DNA of 64,000 bases from Taenia hydatigena. Its lineage: Eukaryota; Platyhelminthes; Cestoda; Cyclophyllidea; Taeniidae. Position numbers and translations under genes: made by a program. A model generated the notes under the pieces. That model had not been told where the DNA came from. It was given only the letters and a program-made list of their open reading frames with translations, and made no database searches. This document shows positions 38,649 through 50,770 of this stretch, in pieces; position 1 is the first letter of the stretch, and each line of letters begins with the position of its first letter. The stretch lies in NCBI GenBank assembly GCA_036345935.2, contig JADWOT020000001.1, positions 36,094,825 to 36,158,824 on the forward strand. Reading direction: 5' to 3'.

Positions 38649-39143
38649 TCAAGCACAACGCAACACCGGAGCTATGCTGACAGGGCAACGTTCAAAAAGA
38701 AAACATCCGGATAACTTCACTGTAAGCAATTTAAAGACGGTTGTCTGTCTATCAGTGATGATCCCAGGTGCCATGATTTTACTGATCCCAGAACCTGGAA
38801 AATCTGGTCGATCTGCCGTAGCTTACCGCGTGGATCTCCTTCCAGCTAAAAACTAAAATTCCCCAGTTGCGAAAGTCAGCACACACGGGATATCAAGACC
38901 TTGAAGAGGACTCACCTCGATGATCTTCGTCCGCACCAACAAGGGTGACAAATTACAGCAGACTTGAGTGCAGGAGTCCTCTATTGCTTGAACGCTCCAT
39001 TTGTGGTTGTTTGCAACAAAGTTAAAGTCAAAAGTTGCCTCATAGTGAAGTGGAGAGGCGTGGCATTCTGCAATGCCAAAACCATTGGAGGTGGATTTGT
39101 CAACCAAAAGCAAAAAGGAGGCAAAAGCTAAAAATAGCAGCAT
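38649..39143 (-). CDS. Small secreted Cys-containing protein, 3 exons including a 19-nt exon
   Basis: Exon 1 (39143-38916) starts MLLFLAFASFLLLVDKS, a clear signal peptide, and encodes a Cys-containing mature region (AECHASPLHYE, then TQVCCNLS) ending at a strong donor (GAG|GTGAGT). The proposed exon 2 is only 19 nt (38845-38827) between TTTTTAG and GTAAGC. Exon 3 (38719-38649) follows the acceptor TTGCTTACAG and ends in TGA after FERCPVSIAPVLRCA. Phases match (0 then 1) and give 105 residues. Exon 1 is well supported; exons 2-3 are inference. An alternative acceptor (TGTCAG, exon start near 38674) also gives an open frame. Small secreted proteins with very small exons are known from parasitic flatworms (micro-exon genes), but I see no homology to a named one. 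An ATG-less in-frame extension to 39170 is not needed. Confidence 0.5.
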
Positions 39144-39321
39144 AATTTTTGTAGAGAAAGTAAAAGACAACAGCAGTGTGGATGGGGCAACAGGTAAAGG
39201 AGCTGTGACAACTAGAACTGTGTATAGTTTGTAAAAAGCATATCATCAGTGAGTTGTTGGGCTGGAAATGACCTCTTCAGCAAATGCAGAAGTACGACGA
39301 CATTGAATTTCAAAGATTTGA

Positions 39322-39720
39322 GTGGCTGATCCATTCCTTCATCCATTCATCCCTTATTCATCTATTCAACCATCCATTGGTCCTCCGTACCCATCCATCT
39401 TGTATCTATTCATTAGTTCAGCCATCCAACCCACATCCATCCGTTTATTCCACATCTCGTATCCTTTCATCCACGCGCTCATTGATCCGCTATCCATTCA
39501 TATATTCATTCCACAGTCATGTATTTTGTATCCGTCCATCCTTTGATCCCGTATGCATTCAACCATCCCTCCCTCCTTATCCATCAGTTCATTCCATATT
39601 CATCCATTTATTTCACATCCACTCATCTGTCCGTTCCGTATCCATCCACAGATCCCTTTATTCATCCATTCATCCATCCCACAGCGCATCCGTTCATCCC
39701 ATTCCCGCCGCCTCCTCCTT
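39322..39720. repeat. CATC/CATT-rich degenerate tandem tract
   Basis: About 400 bp made mainly of CCATCCAT, TTCATCCAT and TATTCATCC words in irregular order. It gives a 208-codon frame rich in Ile, His, Pro and Ser, which is an artefact of the repeat and not a gene. Confidence 0.75.
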
Positions 39721-41879
39721 CACCAATTTCCTCCATTTTTTACCATCTCTCCATCTTCAAAACAATACGCATATTGTAAATAAAATCCTTTTTTGGTCAC
39801 ATATTTACAGAAGAAAGGAAAAAAACTTTTACCTACTTTCTCTTTTTTTTTTGGCCTGTGAAAGAAGTTGTTACAACTGTCACACGCATCACCCGTCAGT
39901 CACTCTGTAATCGCACATTCCCACAGGCTCCGCCGGACCCGCCCACCCTCGCCCATATCTCTTTCTCCTGTCATTTATAAACATTTTCACGCCTTTGCTC
40001 TTATAATTCTTTTTTTCTCCCCTTTTTTGTGCTTCCCACTTTACCACATTTAAAATTACACGGACATGGAAGTCTCTCGGAGACATCTCCTCTTGACTGC
40101 AAAGAGAGGCCTTTGAGCGTTCCACCTTGATTTTGCGTCAATTTTTTTTTCATAGTGAAAATTTTTACTTGTCTATTTATTAATTAATGTTGTTTTTAGC
40201 AAGCGAGCGAGTGTGAATTTTATGGCGATCGTCCTTGCATATTCAAGTAGTCGCATTTGAGCCTTTAACGTAGTGTCTCGCCCTTCAACAGCCTTAAATA
40301 GGGAAGAAGGAATAGTATTAGGGCAAAAATACGTATTGTTGAGGATGACAAAGCTTGGGGCTGTCAGCATGGCTCGGAGGTAGGGCCGTTCGGAGGCGTT
40401 ACAATGGCGGCGACACGAGAGGCGACACTCGGCTGCAACGCCAAGGATCCTCCTTAACAGTTTCGTCCTGCGCGGAAAATCCGTTGAAGGGAAGGGGAAT
40501 ACTTATTCAAAAGTGAAGTCCTGGGTTTCGCGTCCAACCCGCCTTACCAATTTATTATCGGTTCAAAACTGTCCAGCTACAACCATCAGGATTCTAGCCA
40601 GTTAGTAGAGAGGTGGAGGAGGTGTAGCGTGTTTTCTTCATTGACACCTTCAAGCAGGTGCGGTGGACGGCTCCGTACCAAACGTTTCCAGGTAGCTCAC
40701 GGCAACAGCTAGTGTCATCACGATTATGCATTCCATAGGTCTTCAGAGATTCTTTATCGTTCAGCTAAGGTTTATCGCTCATCAAGACTCTGCTACTCTT
40801 CTAAGTTGAATCATATCGAGGAAGTTGACAGTGGCGATGACTGCCTTTTGCATTCCATGCCCCTCAGATTGCATGCATGATGTTCCGGGACGACTATCGC
40901 TGAAGGTGAGGTACCTTTAAGGCCTTCTAAACGTGATACTATTCCATCCATTAACCTGAAGCCACAAAAATCTTCTCGAACGGTCGAGAAGCACCTTCGT
41001 AGCTGACAAACTTGTTGAAGGTCCTTATAATGAGACAAAGGTCGATCAAGTGGATCCACTCCGCATTCTCTAACATTTGACCGGTCATCAAGGATCCACC
41101 CCGCGGTGGTGACCAATCTGTCTTCTAAATTCTACCGAAAACGAATACAACCCTTTGTAAGGGTTGCAAAGTGGACGAAGTCTGTCATCACTCATTCCTA
41201 CTTCTCGATCTTTATAAAAAGGGGAGTAGAGCGTCTTGAACGATGTAGTCAGGAGGAAGATTGTGCCACAATCCGACTGGAAGGACTTTCTGGATTCAAA
41301 AATAACAACTCATTCCATGAATACGAATTGCGTAACGTGGTAAACTGTTCCAGAACCCGTCTCAGGGGAAGCTGGATCACCCAGATCCACGTAAATTCAT
41401 GCTCTTGCTCCAACCTAATCAGCATCAAATTGAGCACAATACGGCACAAAGTATCAAGGTAGAATTCTTGTATTTCCTCATTTATGACCCTGGCTTGGAC
41501 CTGAAGACGCAGATTTCTCCAGTGAGACTAAAATCACCTCCTAAATTCAGAGAGTTCCAAGGTCGCCGTTGCAAGACGACTCAGGCAGGGTGCAACGGCT
41601 CAACCATGTACCATTATCTCTACCGTTGTTAAATCAAATAGGAAAAAAATTCTTGAAGGTGCTGAAGGATATTTGCGCAAAAGGGGAAGTTGCTTGAATT
41701 TGGAAAGAGTTTGTTTGCCGAAATTGGGCGGGTCTTCAATGCTTCCTCGATGGCAGGTTTCTTCAGGTCGACACACCTATGGTCTGTGCATGCAAATAGA
41801 AAACTTTTTTACATTTTTGCTGGCTTTGCTTACTCTTGCCACCATTGTTGCATTTGAGGCGTCATAATCTTTTAATTCG

Positions 41880-42110
41880 AATTTGGTGTCACAAATACGT
41901 GACGCGTGGCATATGATACGTGGTTTGTCAAATGACAAGGTTCTGTCTACATCAAAGCAATTCGCTGAACAATTGTTTATTTGATCTGTAGATTGGTATT
42001 TTTAATGCTTAATGAAGAGTAGTGATTACTTTGGTCACTTGAAGCCATCAAGTGTAGCCTGCGGTAGTGGCTTTTCCTCTTCAACGGGCCTTCGGCTAAC
42101 CAACTTGCAC
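41880..42110. repeat. Tandem duplication, left unit
   Basis: Matches 42377-42605: GGTGTCACAAATACGTGACG then CGTGG, later TGATTACTTTGGTC, GAAGCCATCAAGTGTAGCCT and GCGGTAGTGGCTTTTCCTCT. The two units start 497 bp apart and both open with a copy of the 20-bp palindrome. Confidence 0.6.
41886..41905. repeat. 20-bp palindrome copy 16
   Basis: gtgtcacaaatacgtgacgc; opens the left tandem unit. Confidence 0.65.
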
Positions 42111-42376
42111 TAAATGTAGCAAAGAATTAGCAAGCCATGAGTAGTAAAGCTGTAGAGATTAACCGAAAAAACTGCAGAGCTATTACCATGCCAGGGGTAG
42201 GGTAAGCAGGCCCCATTCCTGGGTCATGAGGATTCTCAAACCTTGGATTGTGTGTAAGGGGAGAATTGGGAAGTATCTAATCATTAATAGCTGGTAAATA
42301 ATTATACCATCAACCTTGATGAGATGACAAATAAAAACCTACTGCTGTGGTTGGATTGCCACGATTTTCTCATCCA

Positions 42377-42605
42377 AACTCGGTGTCACAAATGCGTGAC
42401 ACGTGGCTCGTGAGACGTCCTCTGTCAGCTGGCATAGTTCTAATTGCACCAACTCGTACAGCTAACAATTTTTTACGATCTTAGTCTATAATTAGGTTTT
42501 TTAGAAGTCTGATATTTATCGTTGGTCTCTTTGTTGTGTTGGAACCATCAAGCGTGGACTGCGGTAGCGATGCTTCCTCTGGGACATTTCCAAGCTCTTG
42601 ACTCG
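42377..42605. repeat. Tandem duplication, right unit
   Basis: Matches 41880-42110: GGTGTCACAAATGCGTGACA then CGTGG, later GAACCATCAAGCGTGGACTG and GCGGTAGCGATGCTTCCTCT. The middle of each unit is more diverged than the ends. Confidence 0.6.
42383..42402. repeat. 20-bp palindrome copy 17
   Basis: gtgtcacaaatgcgtgacac; opens the right tandem unit. Confidence 0.65.
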
Positions 42606-42699
42606 AAACTAGATAGAGTTGTTGATAAAACCTTATCAGTCATTGTACCACTGGAGAAATAATGCAAATCCAGGATGTACGATATAGGGAGAAGGGAAG

Positions 42700-42733
42700 G
42701 AGAAGAAGAAGAAGAAAAAGAAGAAGGAGAAAC
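42700..42733. repeat. (GAA)n purine tract
   Basis: GAA/AAG triplets followed by a pyrimidine-rich tract about 30 bp later, so the two could pair. Confidence 0.75.
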
Positions 42734-43800
42734 TTGTCAGGAAACAAAAGCAAGACGATTCTCTTCTCCTCCTCTTCCTTCTGCTGCTCCCCTCGCACCT
42801 CCTATGGAGATTCGAAGGAAGAATTTGGCTTAAATTGATAAATTCACGCCTCGTAGAGTTGTATGCAATCCGGTTCTGCTTCCCCTTTTTTGACTACAGC
42901 AGCCTTGATTATTTCTCCACATCCTCAACAAAAAACTCAAATCCTTTTTTGTGCAAAAGAAAAAAGGTGACGAGAGGAAGAAAAAACTTTCCCATTTTTT
43001 TGTGGGAAGGCTTGTGATTTGCAATGAAATAGAAAAATTCCTCACTTCGAAAATTGGCAAAGTAATTACTCTGGGGACTTGTCCAGTGCGCACAAAGGAA
43101 AAGGAGAAAAAATGCCTCGACTAATTTGACTATAAGTAGCCCAAATGTCTGCTAGCAATGCAAAAAAAATGCGAAAGTGACGCAACAAACAGGTATGTTG
43201 GCTGTCAAAGTGACGAGCAGCCAACTTTCTGACGGGATTAAGGTCTCCCTCGCTCCAGCGGCCAGTGCCTACCATTCGGTTGTCACCTTGCTGTCAAGCC
43301 AGTGATTGTCTTGTCTTTTTAGACCTGAATGCTTTGTATTGAAGCCAGCTCAAATCGAATGACCTTGAGTGGGTAGCACACTTGAATATCATTGGTTGCA
43401 GGTGGCTCAAGTTGTAGCGTCTTCCAACACCCAGAAGGCACCAATGATGATATCTCCGTCACCCTCGACCCCCAAATAAATTTGAGTTGATTGTTTTTTG
43501 ACACGTGAAGCTTTTAAAAATTCTACGGTTGTTTATTTAAACAAGCCCTAGAGCAATTTATCATTCTTCCTCAAACAGAACACAAGCTGGTTGCGACTTC
43601 ACCTCTTTTTTTTTGGAAAAAGGGGATTTTACCTCCAGAAGTGAACAACAAATCCCAACTCTTGCCACTTCCGTTTCTGTCTCGCTTTTATTTACTCACT
43701 GACTTGTTCCTTTCTGGGAGATGGGACATGCCTGGAAGGGGGGCTACTTCTCGTCTTCCACTGATTGACAACTAGTTTGGCATGACGTAGCTAATATTTT

Positions 43801-43818
43801 ACACACACACACACACAC
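43801..43818. repeat. (AC)n microsatellite
   Basis: Nine AC units. Confidence 0.8.
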
Positions 43819-46800
43819 TTTGATGAAGAAAGTTTCATCAGTTACCAGCCGCCTCTGCACCGTACACTCTGCTACCTTGTCACCTCAAAAGGCTGACGAC
43901 AAGATGTTAACCGGCTTCCTCCAATAGACGGACTTCAACCAACAGGGAAATCCAAGGGAGAGCGCAATAATCTATACCCTGCACTCATGACCAGACGCGC
44001 ATCCAGACTTTATTAAAGCATAAAATACACAAAAAGATAATGGTGAGGACGATTGAATAGCTTGGATAATCAAGGAAGACCCCAGGCCAATTCATTGAAC
44101 TATTTTGGCTAACTCATACTCAGTGTCCAATCGGAAAAAAGGACGCATCCAACCAATCAGTTTTCCCCTTTTTCTGCATCTTCTCAATGCCTGGCGAATA
44201 ATAAATGAAAGAGTTAAAATAAATCCTCACAATAAACTTCTTTACGATGAAGTAGAGTAAATCAAGCAGTAAAAAGTCAAGTAGATAATGTAATGCCTTG
44301 GGAATGGGAAGATTCCATTAATTTATTTAATGATTGGTTTAGCTGGGTAGCAATAAATTGTATGCTATTCTGTGCCATTTCCTGTTAACATAACTAGCTC
44401 TGTGCGTGATTACCCACTCCCAAAGGGGAATGTCTAAAAAGGAGTTGCAACTGAGTGAGTTAATTAAGCCAGTGGACTTACCTTCAAGGACAACGAGTTC
44501 TTGGACGCCCTGTGTGTCCTAGACAAGTAAAAATACCTGATCCGTGTACACTTTCCTCCACATTACACTACACTTGGTAAGCATTTCTGGCCACAAACTT
44601 GAACAACTACTTTACAAGGGTGTTCAATTCAAGTTCTGGAGATAGTAGAGGCACTTGTCACGCTTGTCAGTGCCACTTGTAGTTGCACTTCGTGGAGACG
44701 AAAGCTTAAGAATTGCCTCCTAGAAGGTGGCTTGTTGCCCACCGGGCAAATTCGAGACCAGATCCAAGTGTCCCATGCACAATCAGGGAGGAAGGATAAG
44801 GACAAAAGAGGGAATGCGTAAACATGATGCAACTTCAGGTCAAAAAAAGTCAACCCAACAGGCACTGTAGGGTAGGAAGAGGCATGGACTTAAAAAAGAA
44901 CATCTTTTTGACATTTCGACTACGCACCGCGAAGAATGGGTGCCTTTCTCTCAGGCAAGGCAAAAACAACTAGACGCAACAAGCATTTAATCTGAAATAT
45001 CAAAAAAATAGAAAGAGACGTTGGATTTGTGCAGGGCAAGGCAGTGTTGACAGTATGGTGAGGGAGTTTTGAGACACAGTCATCTTCAAACTGTAAATCA
45101 GGCGGCGTTCAATTCATCTTTACGACTCTCCAAGGAATCCTGACATAATGTAATGGATAGCAAGTTTATCCCTGCGTGTCAGGGCTCCGTCTAGACAGTG
45201 GAAGCAAATTTCTCGCCGGTATTAGAATGAAATGGACGATTCCAGCCGGTGGTCCTTTCGCAGGGCGATAAAGCCATCCAGCAGTTACCAAGATAGGTCA
45301 CCTGTCAAGGTGAGATTGGAACTGAGTGTCACTTCATTGTCATTCTACTTCTTGAAAACAGTCTCGGAGAGTTGGTTGGCAGGTGAGAAAAAAAGAAGCT
45401 ACGGTAGGAGGATGATGGACAAGTCGGACGTGGACTCCATGCCGCGGTACTTATCCGGGAGAGTGTTAGTGAGGCTGATAGAAGTCAGCAGATGATTGAG
45501 TCCGCTGGATGGAGACAGAGGTACCGGCAGTGGAGTTGGTTTGATACTGACGAAGAAAGCACCTTCCTTGGTATTGGGCTGCCTCTGTCTGGCACTTTAA
45601 AGACATTAAGAAGGGGAGGAGCAACTCTCCCTCTCCGACAAGCGCTGACAATAAAGTCTGCTTTAAGTGGTCAGTTAACTAAGCAGTCCCTTTCATCCTT
45701 CACTCTCGCTCTACGTCAAAAATATATCTTCTCTCATGTTGATATGCCTTTAACAGCTTCAAAAAAATGCTCGAAATACTACAGTAGTCGGGAGATATGT
45801 GTCCGACACACACAAATTCTTCCCTCCTGTCAATGGTCTTTGGTGGAGAGATAAAGTCTGCCCGTTTAAAGCCCCTCGTGGGTGGTCTATAACATCCAGA
45901 GGTGGGTTTTTGAGGCATCTAAAAATGGGGAGACTTCTAGAAACTGTTTAAAGAAAACGAACAAGCATCCACCTTAAAGTTTGCCGCAATGCTTAAAGGT
46001 GTGGGATTAGACAATGCCTTGACAAGCGGCCGAGGCGTGTCCATGGTAGGGTGGTCAGGAAAACTGTGCCTCCTCTACGGATTACCCTGTTGGGAGGATA
46101 CAAGATTACTCTCTTTTGAATTTTACCCCCTCTCTTTAATTTTACACCGTTTCGGATTTTTTTGGATAATTAAAAGAAATTTTTAAGGAAGTTTTTGCAT
46201 TCAAAAAAGGATGTTTATACCGCCTTTTTACGTTTTTGGAGTTCTGTTTCACAATTAAACACGTCAAACCCAACTTATGTGCTACTTCTCATTTTTTTGC
46301 AAAAATGCGCTTTTTATGATCCCATTCGCTCAAAATCCCCCTTTACATTACGATATACTACTTATCCAATCTTGTCAGTAGTATATTCCATTCCAAGGGA
46401 AAAATTCAGAAAAAAGGAATTTTCGCTCCCAAAAATATTCAAAAAATAGACATTCTATTAAGCTCCTGCTAAAAATCTGCAATTTTGGATAAATCTCTTC
46501 CCCATTATGCAGAGAAAGTGCCTCTATCAAGCATTCTTGGCTGCCTCGGTAGACGATACAATAAATTCCTCTACAAGACGCATTCCTTTTTCCAACCATG
46601 GACACTCAGATAAAAGGTGTGGGCAACTTAGAAGATTAATATAAAAGATGTGTAGTTAAAGGCATATAAGTGATTTATTCTGCCCTTCTAAAGGGGAGCG
46701 ATGGGAGGATGGGTAGGAGGGGTAGGGAATAAGTGGGAGAAGTTGGCGATGTTTGATAGAACAAAATGCCGCTGACTTTTGTTATGGCAGCTTAATGCAT

Positions 46801-47234
46801 ACCTCATGAAGATAGCTGCTCTAGACGCCTGAAGTTAAATATGCTTTTCGTAGGAATATGGAGAAATAAAGCCTCATGGCTGTGAAGAGATGGTGCAGAG
46901 GAGGGAACGGACTAACGCACCTCACCACACTGCGCTTCAAACCTTCCAGCGCTTCTTCCAGTTAATGAATAAATCTCTCTTGATTGTAGAATGAGCTTAA
47001 GGTGCATTGATAAAATGGTGCTTATCGATATATGTGGATGTGCTACAGATAGGCAAATATGTTCACGATAGTGGAATAAATTTAGCACTTTTAGGCTTTA
47101 CCTAATTGCAACTCTGGAAGCAAGCAGCCAAGCCAAAAAAAGCACAAATTTATCCTAATTAATAATTGTTGATTCTTCTAAGCAAAGTAACAGCCCAAAA
47201 GTGGAGTAGGTAGTTTGCCACAGTGACACCTTTA

Positions 47235-47254
47235 CTGTCACATATGTGTGACGC
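47235..47254. repeat. 20-bp palindrome copy 18
   Basis: ctgtcacatatgtgtgacgc; intact arms, with an extra half-site GTGACAC at 47223. Confidence 0.65.
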
Positions 47255-48410
47255 CAATAATTTTTATCTCAAGGTATTAGGATTGACTTAGCAACTCCTA
47301 AATCATCTTGAGAATGCAAACAGAGGCACGATTCAGCTGCTAACTCTGCACTAGTTAAATCTAGCTCCAACCACTCCCTTTTCTACCTCACTTCCAGTTC
47401 TCCAACGAGATCATGTGACCGACCAATGCAAAGAGAATGTGGCCATTAGCACTTGGAGGAAGCTAGTACTTTGGGAAAGCCAAGGATCCGGATGTAGAGA
47501 GGGTAATATCTTATATGTTTCTCGCCCTGTTTCTTCTCGCTTCACCGCTGTGGCGTTTTCCGTTAGTTAGCACCCCATATCTCTTATCGCAGTTGGTAGT
47601 TCCTTGTGTCTTTGATGCCTTCTGACAGGGCAAAAGTAGGAAAATAGAAGTAGTGGGCAGAATTTTTCGCTTTCCTCTTAAGGCACAATTGTTGTATAAC
47701 TGACGACTCTTTGACTTCTTTGCCGCAACAAATGTTCGTACCCGTCACATAATCTTTCCTCCCTTTTATGATAGCCCCGATGGAAAAGGCGATGCTGTCG
47801 AAGCACCGCCACGCACCGTGCCTTAGGCGTTGCTGCTCCAAATGCCAAGCGCCTACAACAGCCTGTGGTGGTGGATAAGGCTTTTCAATTATCCGACTGT
47901 TGAGTCTTTGAATTGTTTGAGGGAAGACGGCGGAGAGGCAGTCAAGCAGTGGCGGTCCCATATCCAGGCTACCAAATAGCCATCATCCCTCCATCACGTC
48001 TAATAGACAAAGTTCCTTCCTGTCGGAGCGATTCTGACTCCGCAGAAGCCATTGACCGACAATTTTGTCCGGGCAGACACTGCAGTAGACGCAAGAATTT
48101 AGCAGGAATGCTGCTGCCGCTTCTTTAGATGTCTTTATCCCCTTTTTTCCTCTATAAACACCCCCTCGTTGTATGCATTTTGTGTGCCTTCTTTCTGCGC
48201 CAAAATGATTTAGGGAGGTTAATCTTCGAGATGCATAAATATCTCTTCAGAAATATCATCTCTCTACTTATTGCCCCATTACTGGTGTCTGAGGGCTTTA
48301 AAATCACCCCTTCCATCTACCGAATGCCATTCAAAACCCATTTTGCGTTTTTATACCTTATTTTTGGCATAATATTATGAACAAAGGGCAACCTATTGTA
48401 GCACATCAAT

Positions 48411-48540
48411 TGTTTATTTGATTCCCGGTTTCGGTGGCGAGCCACTCGGGGCCTCCGTCGTTGTGTCTCCGCCAGACGGCCCGGTATCCGGGCCATGCCA
48501 GCAGCACCCAAGCCCTTCTATACGTTGACGATATATTTCC
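48411..48540. repeat. ~120-bp interspersed repeat, copy 2
   Basis: Aligns with 14041-14160: TGTTTATTTGATTCCCGGTT, GAGCCACTCGGGGCCTCCGT, CCGGGCCATGCCAGCAGC and CGTTGACGATATATTTCC. It is the most GC-rich patch within several hundred bases, which fits insertion of foreign sequence. Confidence 0.5.
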
Positions 48541-48754
48541 GCCTAAGTATTATGCCTCTTTCCATCTTCATGGAGGTCTCAACGGGCTAAAATTCTTCGT
48601 TTTATAATGTTTGTGAGGATGAGACATATGCTGCACAATAACTACGAAGAATACTTCGACTCCTAAAGACAATTGAAGACGTCCGGATTAGTCCATCGCG
48701 GTGAGGATACATCAGTTAGCGTCTTTTAAATAAGCCTGTTTGACAACCCATCAG

Positions 48755-48925
48755 CTAAGCGTCACTGAACATACTTCTAAGGATAAAGCAGGACCTACAG
48801 TTACGAGGACACAGACAATCAACCTTCTCTTTGGAGTCCATCTTGGTGTTGGAGCGCCAGGCTTTACATGGAAGGTTGAGATCATGTCGCATTTCCAAAA
48901 TTATCTCGCTGTCAGCAGTCAACAG
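48755..48925 (+). other. Candidate phase 0-0 exon
   Basis: A 171-nt open stretch (57 codons) lies between the acceptor ACAACCCATCAG and the donor AACAG|GTAATA. It contains INLLFGVHLGVGAPGFTWKV and HFQNYLAVSSQQ. The composition looks protein-like but no partner exon or family is recognised. It starts about 215 bp after an interspersed repeat (48411-48540), so it could be part of a mobile element. Confidence 0.25.
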
Positions 48926-50770
48926 GTAATAACCGCATTCGCATCAAGCTGTGAACGTGGCTAGTTGATCAGCCCTTAACATTATTCCCCTACACTTCAT
49001 TTGACAAGATACTATTACTTTCGATTTTTCGTAACAAAGTTTTTATTTCCCTTTCTCCACTAAACTGTTCTGATTAACAAACCTTCCAATCTTTTAGGCA
49101 TCTCCCTAAAGGATTTTACTTCAAAATCATGCATAACAAAAGACAATTTGGGGACAATGGAATGTGTATGCGCATATATTTGACTCTATCGTGCACCCTT
49201 ATTTCAAAATTCGTATTTTATGCGCATCTTTCGTTCGTCTGTTTATTTTTGAGTGTGGCTATTGCTACATTCTGTTTTTTATTTAGAATGTACAAATAAG
49301 TCTAATGTTTTTGAAACTCATTGGCTACTTCTAATAAAGAAACCAGTGATTTTTCCACTGTTTCCACTATGGAAATATTTTCAAAACCACTTTTGCATAG
49401 TCGTGTTACGGGACAAGGTTTGATACATTTCGGAATTCTAGAGTTTCACTAATTAAAAAAGAACTTACTGTAAAATAATGCAGACTAAAAAGCTGATCTG
49501 GGAGAAGGTCTAAGATCGCAAAAATTTGTTTTAAGGTGTAAGGAAGCTTAAGCCATTTTGAAAGCTAGTGTATTCAAGCGACCACGGGCATATGCATCGA
49601 TATACTTTATTAAGAATGAGGAAGAAAGGACGCAACAGAAAGCACTAGCTGACTTTCAACCAATTAAATAAAACGCAATCAGGCAAACTCGTGTGTTTTT
49701 TTGCAGCAAAAGTCTGCAAAATCTTTCATCAACCCTTCCTTCCTATAAAGGAAAATTACCAATTCTGACCTTATTCATCCCCGTTTCTATCCCACTTTTA
49801 TTTCCCAACCATTGATTCGATTTTGCATGTGATTGTCAAATACCAAGGAGGCGAGATAAGCATCACTTGGTGAAATATGATGCGAATACGGCGAATGATG
49901 ATGCGGCAGCACCTCTCCCTTTTACCTCAACCGAAGTGCAGGTCTTTCCGAACATTAAGTGTGGCGGCACGGGACTTAAGAACCTGCGTTGTCTCGCGGG
50001 AATGCCACTTCCTTCTGACCGACTGCCCATTTCTGCCTATTGCCTTCATGGTCGCTTACCGCAGTAAAAGGAAAAAGAAACAATGCTTTAAATTTGAGAA
50101 TTTTCTGCACATCCCCCATTCGTCATTGGTGCAAAAGACCACCCTGATTTTCTGAATCAGCTAAATTTTGGGATTTGGGTGAATTTGGGGTAAAATATGT
50201 CTCTTGGACGCAAACAGGCATTCAATGCGTTGGTCACCTGGGACCGGGCAGTCTTTTTTAATCGCTTTGTACTCCGTCACTGCACAGTGTTGAAGTTAAT
50301 TTCTTCTCCATGAGTAAAAAATTCACCGAATTTTACATGTACACGCACCGCATTTATTACCCGCCGGCTTGATTAACCGTGTCCGGTCAGTGAGGCATTG
50401 ATAAATGATTTAATAACCAGTATAATGTGGTTTCTTTTTATCTTCAAAAAGTAGCTGTACAGGTTTATTTAATTTGAAAATATGGATCGAAAATGGGTGA
50501 AGGTTGAGGGGGCACACAGGGCAAACCCTTAGCAGATTTGAAACGCACAAGTTGAGCAGAAGAGGACTGGACGTCTAGAGAGACAGACAGGCAGCAGAGG
50601 GGACTAACAGCTGTCGTTGGTCAGTGGGGATCGAGGAGTTGGTGCGCTTCCGTGGTCGAAATGACCTAGCAGTGTTAAAGACGATTTAAAACCCTTAATT
50701 AAAAAAACTTATCACAGGTCAGAAAAGCAAAAGAGGGTGGAAAAGTAGCTGATTATTGTTTTAGCCACAA

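Larger units (their letters stand above)
39750..50760. other. Long gene-poor stretch
   Basis: Holds the tandem duplication at 41.9-42.6 kb, an interspersed repeat and a candidate exon near 48.4-48.9 kb, and a palindrome at 47235. Minus frames at 40811-41116 and 47584-47961 have some protein-like runs but no splice or homology support. Confidence 0.4.

Noticed and set aside
38611..38856. 81-codon plus frame opposite the small secreted gene
   Set aside because: It lacks a signal or splice support, while the minus strand has a clear signal peptide and matching splice sites.
39284..39910. 208-codon open frame on the plus strand
   Set aside because: It is the translation of the CATC/CATT-rich tandem tract; all three frames are open there and the product is low complexity.
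40811..41462. Overlapping minus and plus frames that suggested a retroelement
   Set aside because: I looked for reverse transcriptase and integrase motifs in all frames and found none.
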